DNA from: Saccharomycopsis fibuligera x Saccharomycopsis cf. fibuligera
Taxonomy: Eukaryota; Ascomycota; Saccharomycetes; Ascoideales; Saccharomycopsidaceae
Assembly: GCA_001936135.1 (NCBI GenBank)
Contig: CP012811.1
Location: 2,108,001-2,172,000, forward strand
Direction of reading: 5' to 3'
DNA: 64,000 nucleotides
Under the pieces are notes generated by a model, which was not told the origin of the DNA, ran no database searches, and saw only the letters and a list, made by a program, of their open reading frames with translations. Within the stretch, counting starts at the first letter, position 1; the number at the start of each line of letters is the position of its first letter. Below are positions 31,445-40,965 of the stretch, one piece after another. The translations under genes and the position numbers were made by a program.

Positions 31445-32241
31445 ATGTCAGAAAGTGTGCAGGAGCCAGTGAAAATTGCTGTGGAGGATGTATGTGTTAT
31501 CTAAAATATCTAATTCTCTGCCATTAACGCGTTGGAATGGCACCTTTATTCTTGAAATGCACTTCATTTTTTCACTCGATATATATATGCTAACGGACTC
31601 TTAGAACGCTGACATTGCAGAAGGCCCAGAAGAGGATCAAGTGATTGCTGATGAGTCAGATCCAGTGCGTCCAGAGGCATTGTGGCTAAGGGGTGTTGAC
31701 GACTTATCATCTAGAGATATAAAAAGATACTTAGATCACTATTTAAAAGATGCAGTTATATCCAGCGATCAAAGAATAAACACCTTCTATCTTGAGTGGA
31801 TCAATGATAGCTCAGTCAATGTCGTGTTTGATGATCCTGAATCAGGCTCAAAAGCGTTGGTAATCTTGACAGAAAACTACGATGATGTGACCAATTTGAA
31901 CGCGAATGATGAAAGAAAGGCAAAGACATACTACTACGAAACGGAAGAACAAAGAGACCAGAGAATTTCCGATGAAAAGGGGAAGCCAGAAAAGAAAGAT
32001 GTTGAGTTTTACATACGAGTGTCATTCAAAGCTGACAAGAAAGAGAAAAATGCTAAAGAAAAATCAAGATACTATCTATTACACGGTGAGCCAGATAGAA
32101 GCCAACGTCCAAGAGGCCCTCGCAGAAATCACGGTAACGCTGTTAGTTACAGGGACAGACGTGATAATGGAAATAGAAGAGCGTATAGAGATGACGACGA
32201 AGAGGACCTTTTTGCTAACAAATTGCCATCTTTGAGCAAGA

Positions 32242-32279
<38 letters not shown>

Positions 32280-32418
32280 AAGGAGGTGCTGGGCCCGTCA
32301 CGTATAGATGAGGCCTTCAACAGTAATTTGAACAGCATTGACGATGACGAGAGAATGAATGACGATAGAGAAAACTCCGAATTAAGATGGAAATCAGACA
32401 AGTTTAGCGAGGTAGTAA

Positions 32419-32470
<52 letters not shown>

Positions 32471-32672
32471 CGATTTGTTTCCAGGGTTCAGAGGTTCTTC
32501 CAGAAACAAAAAGCCAAGGTATAGTTCGAGAGATAGATCTAGATCTAGATCTAGATCAAGATCAAGATCACCACAAAGAGGCGGAAGCTTGTTGGATAGA
32601 ATTACGCCAAACTCGCGCAACTCTAGAAGAAGAAATCAAAGAAAACAAAGGGCACACAATTTGTTTGATTGA
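31445..32672 (+). CDS. NCBP3-like RNA-binding protein, two exons
   Basis: A likely homologue of nuclear cap-binding protein subunit 3, a factor for nuclear mRNA export and cap recognition. 370 aa after splicing: exon 1 31445-31489 (15 codons), exon 2 31605-32672. The 115-bp intron has donor GTATGT, branch TGCTAAC (31588-31594) and acceptor TTAG, and both exons are in phase 0. The NCBP3 RRM-like domain begins RPEALWLRGVDDLSSRDIKRYL and contains FYLEWINDSSVNVVF, matching the family pattern LxGVDDxSTxDI...IEWxDDSSCNVVW. Downstream are an Arg/Asp-rich region, 12 Gln coded by (CAG)11, 18 Asp coded by GAT repeats, and an RS-dipeptide stretch (DRSRSRSRSRSRS), as in nuclear RNA-processing proteins. 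Without the intron the frame would seem to begin at a GTG. Confidence 0.85.
31490..31604 (+). other. Intron of the NCBP3-like gene (115 bp)
   Basis: Canonical GTATGT donor, TGCTAAC branch site at 31588-31594, TTAG acceptor. Splicing joins VED to NADIAEGPEED in frame. Confidence 0.9.
32244..32279 (+). repeat. CAG repeat coding 12 Gln
   Basis: Eleven CAG plus one CAA in frame in the NCBP3-like gene. Pure CAG runs are unstable, so length variation between strains is likely. Confidence 0.9.
32421..32474 (+). repeat. GAT/GAC repeat coding 18 Asp
   Basis: Almost pure GAT repeat, in frame, in the NCBP3-like gene. Confidence 0.9.
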
Positions 32673-33262
32673 TTGGTTGCCTTTTACATTTTTGTTTCCT
32701 ATGTACTACCAGGTATTCTATATGAGAGTAGTTGTGTATATTATTCAAGAAGCCGGAATTTTGATATTTCGCTCCAAATGGCTTCGTTTGATTCAAATGC
32801 TGTTTTAAAAATTACGTAGTTAAAGGTTTTTTGGTACATAAAATGACTTTTTAGTGTTAAGAAAGTATGTGTTCTAGGATTAATGCATTCTAAATTATCA
32901 AAGTTCTTCACCTTAGTAAATGTCGTATGTCGGCCTTTTCTCTTTGCCTTTTGAGCTTTCAATAAGACTTTACTTAGAGGTAGTCGAGCTGATTAGAATA
33001 GCCCTACGCAGTATTCATGAGTTATGCAATCAAAGCGTTACTACAGTAGTAAGCATACTAATACACTAATATGCATATTTACACAGCAACACGCGTCATA
33101 TCTGATTCCTTTTTGTTTTTCTTTCAAATTTCTTTTAAAGGATCGCGAAAAATAGTGATCTAGAGATGGAGATGGTGACGAGGAGCTTAAGGCTCCATAC
33201 TGAGAAGCCCCAGACAACAGCAATTTTCTGCTCCTTCTTTTTCCTATAAAAGCTCGCTCAAC
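32673..33262. promoter_or_regulatory. Spacer and promoter region upstream of SPT10
   Basis: 590 bp between tandem genes. TATAAAAG at 33245-33252 is only 11 bp from the SPT10 ATG, too close for a normal yeast TATA box, so it is probably incidental. No other gene was seen. Confidence 0.35.
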
Positions 33263-35620
33263 ATGCAAAGATTGTCAGCATATGATCTTGAAACTGCGAA
33301 AGTTCATCCATTTACCGTGCTATTGAGCGATCACCAAACAACTGCCACCATATATCCAATAGTTTCCCCGCTGCAGATACCCACGGATTTACTCGAGTTT
33401 ATCAATGATGAGTTTAACGCAGAAATCCTTAAAGGAAGCGCATTTCCTTTCATAAACCCATTACCATTGGATGTTTTTAGCAGCTTTTGGTTTGGTAACT
33501 TTGCTGCGGTAGTTATTCTTGGTAACAACTTGGAACTTTTCAATGGTCAATCTTCATCGTCCTCTACCAGCAACAGTAATACCGTTAGCAGTAGGCACTG
33601 GGAGCAAGAATGCTTGGGAACTTTCAATATCAAGCCCAATTATCCAGGCCGGAGTGCTCATATTGCTACTGGGAGCTTCTTAGTTAATATTGGAGTGAGG
33701 AATAAAGGAATTGGTCGTATTTTACTTGAAACGTTTCTCAGTTGGGCTCCAAGGTTGGGTTACAGTTACTGCATGTTTGATCTAGTCTATGACAACAATG
33801 ACGCCATGAAGGCAATGTTGAGTCGAGCGAGCTTCAAAAAAATAGGAAAAATTGCTGCAGGTGGGGTTTTGAAGAGTGAAATTGATCCAGTGGATATCTT
33901 ACTCTTTGGTAAAAGTTTATCATTTGCTGAGCCCAAATTAACAATTCTACTGGTACCAACGTCAACTACAGCGACAACACCTGCATCCACGACAACGGCG
34001 ATACCTTCCACTTTAAATAATAACAAAACTAGCAATAATAGTAATGATATTCTTAATAAAATTAATAGCGGCCCCAATAGCTCAATCACGACAAATAATG
34101 ATCATCATAATGGCGACTCTCAAAATTCTATAGTTGATAGCATCGTATCCGAAAGAAATCGCAATTTCCCCAACACCGTTACCATAACTCAAAAGGACGG
34201 CACCCCGCTAACGTTCACAGTTAATCAAGCTAACGCTATGCGGCTAGAAAAAATCAAATACTATATGGTTAATGGGAATTATCCACCTATGAGCGGTAAG
34301 GCTGAAAAGGCCAAGATTCGGTCTAGTGTTGGCTATTACGAGCTCAAGGATCAAAAACTTACTCTTAAAGGCAAAGAAGTGGTGACCAATGTGCGAGAAC
34401 AAGTGAATCTAGTATATAGGATGCACCTCAGTACGGGTCATGGAGGCATTAATAAAACAACATCCGCAGTCACTGACAAGTATTCGTGGCAAGGGGTAAA
34501 AGGCATGGTGAAGCATATGGTGCAGAATTGTAACGTTTGCAGTGAACGGAGAGACCTGGACAAACCGGGTGGTGGCAGCAGCATTAGCAAAGATAATACT
34601 CCTAATGATATTGACAATGAAAATGCATACAACAAAATCGATAATAGTAATATCAATAACAAAAACAATATTAATACTGTGACCCCTAATACAATGACCA
34701 CAGATGTGAGTCTATCAAATGGTAAACATCAAGAACACAGGTACTTGATGCAATACATGACGAACGAAAACAACAATTACATGCTCGATACCAAGCCTAT
34801 TACTAACTCGCATAATAGTGGTGGCATGACAGGAGTAAATAGTAATATTGTCGTTGCTGGCAAATCACCGAAGAGAAGACTGCCAGGGGCATCTATAACT
34901 TATACCGACAATGTCACGAACAGCAATAACATTAATAGCATTGAGCTATATTCCCGAAACTTAGCAGCTGCCGCACCCCCCGCTGATGCTAATGTCAAGA
35001 GGCAGAAGCTCAGTGAAATCCAATTTGACAGTGATTCAGATGATAGCGAGTACCATGGGAGTAGTCCGGTGATGGACGATAATGATTATGATTATGATTA
35101 CGATTATGAGCCTGATCATGGGTATGCTGACGGAAATGATAATGAAGATGGTAATAATTATGAGGGCATATATGGAAGAGGAGGAGAAAATGAAGAGGCA
35201 GAAGAAGAAGAAGATGATGATGATGGAGAGTATGTTTACGAGGATGAGAGAGCGTTGCAAGAGCTAAGGCGAAAGCTTGTTGAGGCGGGGTATCATGAAC
35301 ATTTGCCAGGATATGGCGAAGACGGTCAGGCACACAGTCAAGAAGAGGAGGAAGAGGAAGAGGAAGAGGAAGAGGAAGAGGAAGAGGAAGAGGAAGAGGA
35401 AGAGGAAGAAGAGGAAGAGGAAGAGGAGGAAGAAGGTCAAGATGGATATGTGAATCATGTTCATCTTAATGCAAATGGTAATGGAAATTACGGATGCCTT
35501 AATGTGCAACAATATGCAGAAAATCATGGATATGGACATGGCGAAGATGAGCATTACATGGATGACGAGCATGAATCAAGAATGGTGAACGAGTTGCTAC
35601 TGCGGACAAAAAGCAGCTAA
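33263..35620 (+). CDS. SPT10: Spt10-like histone-gene activator: GNAT domain plus integrase-type HHCC zinc finger
   Basis: A sequence-specific activator of core histone genes. 785 aa (S. cerevisiae Spt10 is 640). The N terminus HPFTVLLSDHQTTATIYPI matches Spt10. The GNAT acetyltransferase-like domain has WEQECLGTFNIKPNYPGRSAH and the acetyl-CoA loop R146-N-K-G149-I-G151. Residues 388-426 form an HHCC zinc finger (H388-x4-H393-x29-C423-x2-C426) like that of retroviral integrases, the known DNA-binding domain of Spt10. The Asn/Ser-rich C-terminal part carries 31 consecutive Glu (residues 694-724) that I do not expect in most homologues. It starts at ATG 33263, which gives the conserved N terminus. 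Confidence 0.94.
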   Translation: MQRLSAYDLETAKVHPFTVLLSDHQTTATIYPIVSPLQIPTDLLEFINDEFNAEILKGSAFPFINPLPLDVFSSFWFGNFAAVVILGNNLELFNGQSSSSSTSNSNTVSSRHWEQECLGTFNIKPNYPGRSAHIATGSFLVNIGVRNKGIGRILLETFLSWAPRLGYSYCMFDLVYDNNDAMKAMLSRASFKKIGKIAAGGVLKSEIDPVDILLFGKSLSFAEPKLTILLVPTSTTATTPASTTTAIPSTLNNNKTSNNSNDILNKINSGPNSSITTNNDHHNGDSQNSIVDSIVSERNRNFPNTVTITQKDGTPLTFTVNQANAMRLEKIKYYMVNGNYPPMSGKAEKAKIRSSVGYYELKDQKLTLKGKEVVTNVREQVNLVYRMHLSTGHGGINKTTSAVTDKYSWQGVKGMVKHMVQNCNVCSERRDLDKPGGGSSISKDNTPNDIDNENAYNKIDNSNINNKNNINTVTPNTMTTDVSLSNGKHQEHRYLMQYMTNENNNYMLDTKPITNSHNSGGMTGVNSNIVVAGKSPKRRLPGASITYTDNVTNSNNINSIELYSRNLAAAAPPADANVKRQKLSEIQFDSDSDDSEYHGSSPVMDDNDYDYDYDYEPDHGYADGNDNEDGNNYEGIYGRGGENEEAEEEEDDDDGEYVYEDERALQELRRKLVEAGYHEHLPGYGEDGQAHSQEEEEEEEEEEEEEEEEEEEEEEEEEEEEEEEGQDGYVNHVHLNANGNGNYGCLNVQQYAENHGYGHGEDEHYMDDEHESRMVNELLLRTKSS
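35342..35434 (+). repeat. GAG/GAA tract coding 31 Glu
   Basis: In-frame run of 31 Glu codons near the C terminus of SPT10, mixed GAG and GAA. Confidence 0.92.
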
Positions 35621-36416
35621 TGAAATTACTTTTACTGAAATATTTACTGTGAACATAGTTTTACTTGATGAATTCAAAGTACGCTAGTTTCAAGCATTTG
35701 ATCATTTTAATCGCGCTATTGTAAATTTGTGGCACACGATATCATCTAGTCACCACTCTAGTCACTCTCTATTTCAAAGCTACACAGCATGTGAGAATTG
35801 ACAAGAAAATGGAATTTAATACTTTGTTTTTAGCGAGAATATAGTGCTATTGCTCATATAAAACTGAAAGTGATCATGTACTTTTGTATATATTAAGTAT
35901 GGCAAAATCACAAGTAGAAAACATGTACAACTTCATATCCACCGTCTTGAAAACGACCGTGCCCAATAAGACCACTTTATGGAAGTAAAAATTTTTGGGC
36001 TAGTTTCCTGTTTACTACACCCGAGGCATCGAGTGCTTGTTAATACGCTGACCTGTGAATGTTAAAAGGCGCGAATAGGATGGAAAGAGAAATAACTGAA
36101 AACATTAAAGTGCGTTTAGTAAATAATATGCGGTGCAGTTTCCTTTCTCCGGTTTTGTTTTGTGAGATTTTTGATCGCTGCAAGGAAATTTGAGTCGCAG
36201 ACAGAAAGAAAAAAATAGCGAGTACTGTATGTTACCAGAGAACAATCAGCAACAACAACATAGTGCTGTCACTTTCTCCCTCCTCTTTTCAATCAGGTAA
36301 AATTTCTTTCATGGTAATGTATCTATTATCTGGAAAGGTGACACAACAACAACCACACAGGCAGGCCATAAAAAACTAATCGATTTTCTTGAACGGATAA
36401 AAAAGATAAAAAGATA
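35621..36416. promoter_or_regulatory. Spacer and promoter region upstream of NMD2
   Basis: 796 bp between tandem genes. No protein-like frame. A purine-rich stretch (AAAAAAGATAAAAAGATA) directly precedes the NMD2 ATG. No TATA box was assigned. Confidence 0.35.
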
Positions 36417-39400
36417 ATGGCAACAGATGAACGGAAACGAGAATTATGGTACCTTAACAGAAAGGCATGGGATGGTAATTTAGACAATCCATTTGGCCCC
36501 ACCACGAAACTAGACTCCTCATTGAAAAAAAACAGTTCATTTATCAAGAAGCTCAAACAAAGCATCTCCAAAGATAATGCTGCATCGTTAATTGAGGCTA
36601 TCAACACTCTTTCGTTGGAAAAGTACATGACCGAAATTATTAGTGCTGTTTCTGAAAGTTTAAGCAAATGCGTCAAGACTGAAGATGTAGTTGCTGCTAT
36701 TGAAGTAATGTCTGCTCTACATTGCCGGTTTCCACATCAGCTTACCCCTGTGGTGAATGCTAAAATCTTGGATGCGTTCCAAAACCCTTCTTCGAAGAAT
36801 AATCAGTTTTTTGATCAAAACATAGAGTTGGGAAAGGAGGACTTGGTAAGAATTACTACACAAAAGACTTATTTGCGTTTATTGATGGAATTTCATATGG
36901 TTGGTTTATTTACCACTTTTCATCAATGTAATGCTGACGAGCTTCCTTCTTTTTTGTCACAAAAGTTTAGCCGTCACGAATTAGATCTTGATGAATATGT
37001 CATTGTGACTATAGTTAAGGATATATTGCATTACGAGGTGAAGTATGGCTCAAACTTTTCAATCGTGACTAGTTTTGTCAAAAGGTTTGGTTACTTGTTC
37101 AGCAAGCAAGCAGTTGATAAAATTAGCCAAGGTCATACAGAAGTAGATGAGGATAATGAACCTTTAGCACCATCACTGGTTTTAGACGATACTGCTGAAC
37201 AACTTTTCGATCAGTTTGAATGGTATGCCACTATTACTGCTAAATATGCTGTCAAGGTTTACTACAACATTTTCCAGCTAAAAGCTAAAATCAAAACAGT
37301 TAGTATCAAAACGGGAAGAATTTCTCCGGAACTCAGCAGAAGATGTGAGTTAATGGAAGAGTTGTTTGAAAGATACAGAAACGTTCATGAAGTGCTCAAA
37401 GATGTGCTTTTCATTGATGCTTTGGAAATTCCAGTTCTCAACGAAAAAGAATTTATGGATGCCGAAGCAGCGGCTGAAAATATTACTGCTGGTGGTAATG
37501 CTAGTGGCGATGAGCAAAAAGCACAAGATCTCAACACAAGTGAAAATGGCGTTGCCATTTGGGAAAATGATGAAGAAAGGAAATTCTATACTGAGCTTCC
37601 AGACATCACGCAGATTTTCCCTCCTGAAGTTTTGCAAAAGGATAATGATGTAAATTATGTTGACAATGATAAAGTTACTATGGGTGAAAAGACTACTGAT
37701 TTTATCAATAGGCTCACCAATTGTACTTCACAACACGAAATTGATAACTTGGCTTGTGAATATTGGGCGGAGAAATTGAACAACAAAGCTAGTAGAAACA
37801 GACTTTACAAGACATTCATGGAAAATCAAGAGAATACACGGATGAAGTTTTATGCAAGGTTTCTTGCCATAAACAAAATCTCTTTGTTGACTGTGAGGGA
37901 TGCATTGATTGAGAAGTTGGACAAAACATTCAGATTTCAAATTTTTAGTCCTGCTGCAATGAAAATGAATGTAAAAAATATTTATTTTTTTGCTGAGTTG
38001 GTAAAGTTTAATCTTGTGCAATTGCATGTTGTTTTTCATAAAATTCGCTCGTTGATTTTGGGTATAAAAGAAACAAATAATGTTGACTTACTTAATGTTC
38101 TAATTGATCAGTGCGGTAGATTTTTATACTATGCTAATGGTCCAGAATCGAAAAAATTGATGGAAGAAATGATGGAGTTGTTGCAAGACAAAAAGAAAGA
38201 AGACAAATCATTGTCTATAAATGATAGGATGGCTATTGATAATTTGCTTTTAATTATCGTCCCCGCATCAATGAAATCACTCCAAGATCAGCAGATTTTG
38301 TTTGCGTCCAATAGAACGCCAGAACAAACTTTTATCAGTCAGTTACTTCATAAAGAGCTCGGCAGTAATAACTGGACGGAGATAGCGTTATTAATTATGA
38401 AACTTGATTGGAAAAATAAGGAAGATTTTGAGTTTGTGAAATCAATTATGACTCAGCCTGAGGATTTAGCGTATGAAAGCTTGCAGTATCTTGCCAGGAT
38501 ATTTTATTCTTTAAAAGTTATTTCTGAAACCCTTTATGTTTACACTTTTGACACAATCTTGGAAAAAATTCAACGTGGTCTTGAAGTAACAGACTATAAA
38601 TATAACCGTGTTAGAATGGCGCAGGTGAAATACTTGGGGGAACTTTTTGTTGCAGGTGTTGACTACAAGAGAGGAGATGATCTCGAAAAAGATGTTAATT
38701 TGTTTTTCAAGACATTTAGCAAATTAATTGTGTTCGGTTATCCAACAATTCCTATCAGTAACAGCTTCATTGAAATTGATCCGCCAAATAACTACTTTAG
38801 AATAAATTTGATCCTCACGTTATTGGAAACCGTGAAGAAATCTATTATTTTTCCAAGAAGTAAATCGGGATTAAAAGCCAAGCATCACGGGAAACACACA
38901 CTCAATGTGGAATTTTTGAATAAATTCAAAGGGCTGTTGTTATTGTTAAATTATTACATCTTGATTAAAAGACAACCAGTTCCAAAAGACATGAATTTTA
39001 AAGTGGTTGCATTTTTCAATAGTATCGAAAAGATTTACAGATATAATTGTGATTTGCTGGAAGTTCTGTCTGCCTTAAATGAGTTTCTTACTAATAGCCA
39101 AAATACTAAAGAGGTTGCAGCTTCTCATGTAATTGATTCTGTAGATGATGAAAATGCAACGGTAGTGGGCGCGGAAGGCGCTCGACCAGAAGCTTCATTC
39201 AATGAAATTGAAACTGAACCAGCCCATAAAAAATTTGATGATATCGAGCCTCAAATAGAAGTGCAATCACCAATTGAGGAAAAAGAGAATGATGGAGTTG
39301 CTGATGATAATTATGGAGGTGAAGCAGAAGAAGATGAAGAAAACGAAGAAAATAAAGACAAAGAACAAGAACAAGAACAAGAACAAGAACAAGAACAAGA

Positions 39401-40166
39401 ACAAGAACAAGAACAAGAACAAGAACAAGAACAAGAACAAGAAAAAGGAAGAGAAGAAGAAGAAGAAGAAGAAGAAGAAGAAGATGGTGATCTTTCTGAT
39501 TATAACCTAAGTGACTATGATGACGAGGATGAGGATGAAAATGCTGAGTATGATTTGTTGGACAAAGAGTTTGAACGTCGTATGAGAGAGGAGGAAGAGG
39601 CTAAGCTGTTTGAACAAAAAATTGAGGATGAACTCAATAGAATGATCCTTGATGGATTAGAAAGCCGCAAACAACAATCTCAGAACGCTCACTCTCATAC
39701 TCATTCCTTACCATTGCTGACTTCTCTGCATCTGCAGGTATCGTTGCAAGGTTTAGGAAAAGTTCAAAGAAGAGATTTACAAACATCAAGCGTTTTAACT
39801 TCAAATAGTAAAGAAAGTGGTGTATATAACGCTTTTGGTTCAAGCGGTCATACTTCATTGAAACATTTGAGCAAAGTCATGAATGCTAATACTAAAGAAA
39901 ACGTTCCTAAATATCATGGCCAGTTTAGTGGTAGTAATAGGAATGACGAAGATGCTGGTACAGGTGATAATGGCGGTGACGGCAATCGCAAGAAAATTGC
40001 GTTTTCATTAGTGACAAGGTCGGATAAGGGCAAGAATTTGGTCAAAAAGATTAATATTTCCAGTGAAGAAAAAATTGTCACTGAAAAGCTTGCTGAGCAG
40101 GAGAGGAAAAAACAAGAGCAAGAAAAAATTAAAAGAATTGTGTTGAATAGTATGACCAATGATTGA
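36417..40166 (+). CDS. NMD2: Nonsense-mediated mRNA decay factor Nmd2/Upf2
   Basis: Bridges Upf1 and Upf3 in nonsense-mediated decay; cytoplasmic. 1249 aa (S. cerevisiae Nmd2 is 1089). The N terminus RKRELWYLNRKAWDGN, then LDSSLKKNSSFIKKLKQ and LEKYMTEIISAVSE, follows yeast Nmd2 closely. Three MIF4G domains lie at about 30-300, 420-620 and 640-860; the third includes SDPPNNYFRINL-type sequence (IDPPNNYFRINLILTLLET). A long acidic linker follows, containing 13 Glu-Gln dipeptides and a poly-Glu run. The C-terminal Upf1-binding region keeps KKIAFSLVTRSDKGKN. S. cerevisiae NMD2 has a 5' intron; here the ATG and N terminus are continuous and no intron is needed. Confidence 0.96.
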   Translation: MATDERKRELWYLNRKAWDGNLDNPFGPTTKLDSSLKKNSSFIKKLKQSISKDNAASLIEAINTLSLEKYMTEIISAVSESLSKCVKTEDVVAAIEVMSALHCRFPHQLTPVVNAKILDAFQNPSSKNNQFFDQNIELGKEDLVRITTQKTYLRLLMEFHMVGLFTTFHQCNADELPSFLSQKFSRHELDLDEYVIVTIVKDILHYEVKYGSNFSIVTSFVKRFGYLFSKQAVDKISQGHTEVDEDNEPLAPSLVLDDTAEQLFDQFEWYATITAKYAVKVYYNIFQLKAKIKTVSIKTGRISPELSRRCELMEELFERYRNVHEVLKDVLFIDALEIPVLNEKEFMDAEAAAENITAGGNASGDEQKAQDLNTSENGVAIWENDEERKFYTELPDITQIFPPEVLQKDNDVNYVDNDKVTMGEKTTDFINRLTNCTSQHEIDNLACEYWAEKLNNKASRNRLYKTFMENQENTRMKFYARFLAINKISLLTVRDALIEKLDKTFRFQIFSPAAMKMNVKNIYFFAELVKFNLVQLHVVFHKIRSLILGIKETNNVDLLNVLIDQCGRFLYYANGPESKKLMEEMMELLQDKKKEDKSLSINDRMAIDNLLLIIVPASMKSLQDQQILFASNRTPEQTFISQLLHKELGSNNWTEIALLIMKLDWKNKEDFEFVKSIMTQPEDLAYESLQYLARIFYSLKVISETLYVYTFDTILEKIQRGLEVTDYKYNRVRMAQVKYLGELFVAGVDYKRGDDLEKDVNLFFKTFSKLIVFGYPTIPISNSFIEIDPPNNYFRINLILTLLETVKKSIIFPRSKSGLKAKHHGKHTLNVEFLNKFKGLLLLLNYYILIKRQPVPKDMNFKVVAFFNSIEKIYRYNCDLLEVLSALNEFLTNSQNTKEVAASHVIDSVDDENATVVGAEGARPEASFNEIETEPAHKKFDDIEPQIEVQSPIEEKENDGVADDNYGGEAEEDEENEENKDKEQEQEQEQEQEQEQEQEQEQEQEQEQEKGREEEEEEEEEEDGDLSDYNLSDYDDEDEDENAEYDLLDKEFERRMREEEEAKLFEQKIEDELNRMILDGLESRKQQSQNAHSHTHSLPLLTSLHLQVSLQGLGKVQRRDLQTSSVLTSNSKESGVYNAFGSSGHTSLKHLSKVMNANTKENVPKYHGQFSGSNRNDEDAGTGDNGGDGNRKKIAFSLVTRSDKGKNLVKKINISSEEKIVTEKLAEQERKKQEQEKIKRIVLNSMTND
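39363..39482 (+). repeat. (GAACAA)13 followed by a GAA tract
   Basis: Thirteen in-frame 6-bp units (39363-39440) coding Glu-Gln dipeptides, followed a few codons later by a GAA run coding about 10 Glu, in the acidic linker of NMD2. Confidence 0.92.
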
Positions 40167-40965
40167 AAAAGCTAGGCAAGAAAAAAGAAAAAGAAGAGAG
40201 AAAGCTGTTTCAAGAAAGTTTGATAATGTTCAATGAAATCTTGGTCTGCTGCAAGTTTATTTGATTAAAATCATTCACATAAGTCTGTATTGCACTACCT
40301 TTTAATTACATTTTCAGTAAAACTCTTTTAGGTGGAAACGGTGAGCTCAAGCTAATCTGAAGAGGCATTTGATTCTGATGCACACAGAGATAACAACGCT
40401 GAAGCATGATTGCTTGAAATTGCCAGTATCGATATTAATATAATGCCAATTGTACGCTTTCAAGGACTCCAAGCTTTGCTGATTTTCGATCCACCTGTTA
40501 ATTCATTTGCCCATTGATTAGTCCAGACTCGTTTAATTACAACTTTTACTATTGCTCTGGAGAGAACAGCTATTTACACTTTGCTCAATCACTAATTGTT
40601 AGAAGAGAGCCGCTTTTATCATTGTAATATAGTATAACTATAGTTGAACTAAAAGTATGTTATCAGTATAAGAGATCATTTAACTTATTGAATTTTTATA
40701 GAATTAACGATCAAAATCACATATATGGAAACTCGATTATAAAATATGGTGATATATCTAGACCTTAACTATAGGCCGCGGCCGGGTAAAACCCGTCGCG
40801 AACTTTTTTTGAATTTCTAGTTTCCGATATTTTTCTTGCCGCTTCACAATAAACAAGAAAACATCGAGATTGATTCGTTAGCGAGATAAAAAATCAGTTC
40901 AACGCTTTCTTGATTAACTGATAAGCTAATGGAGTGCACCAACTCGATATAGTGCATAGGAAATA
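40167..40965. promoter_or_regulatory. Spacer and PTA1 promoter
   Basis: 799 bp between tandem genes NMD2 and PTA1. Its outstanding feature is the GC palindrome cluster at 40774-40801 (listed separately). The rest is AT-rich with no coding frame of protein character. Confidence 0.5.
40774..40801. promoter_or_regulatory. Three adjacent palindromes, including a CGGGTAA Reb1-type site
   Basis: GGCCGCGGCC (40774-40783), CGGGTAAAACCCG (40783-40795) and TCGCGA (40796-40801) abut in 28 bp. CGGGTAA (40783-40789) matches the Reb1 consensus; its CGGGT is mirrored after three A. The cluster sits about 165 bp upstream of the PTA1 ATG, in AT-rich DNA. Confidence 0.6.

Noticed and set aside
32676-32688. 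GCCTTTTAC resembling the U5 snRNA loop
   Set aside because: It lies just after the NCBP3-like stop codon without the flanking U5 stem or an Sm site; chance match.
33245-33252. TATAAAAG as the SPT10 TATA box
   Set aside because: Only 11 bp from an ATG required for the conserved N terminus; too close to be the functional box.
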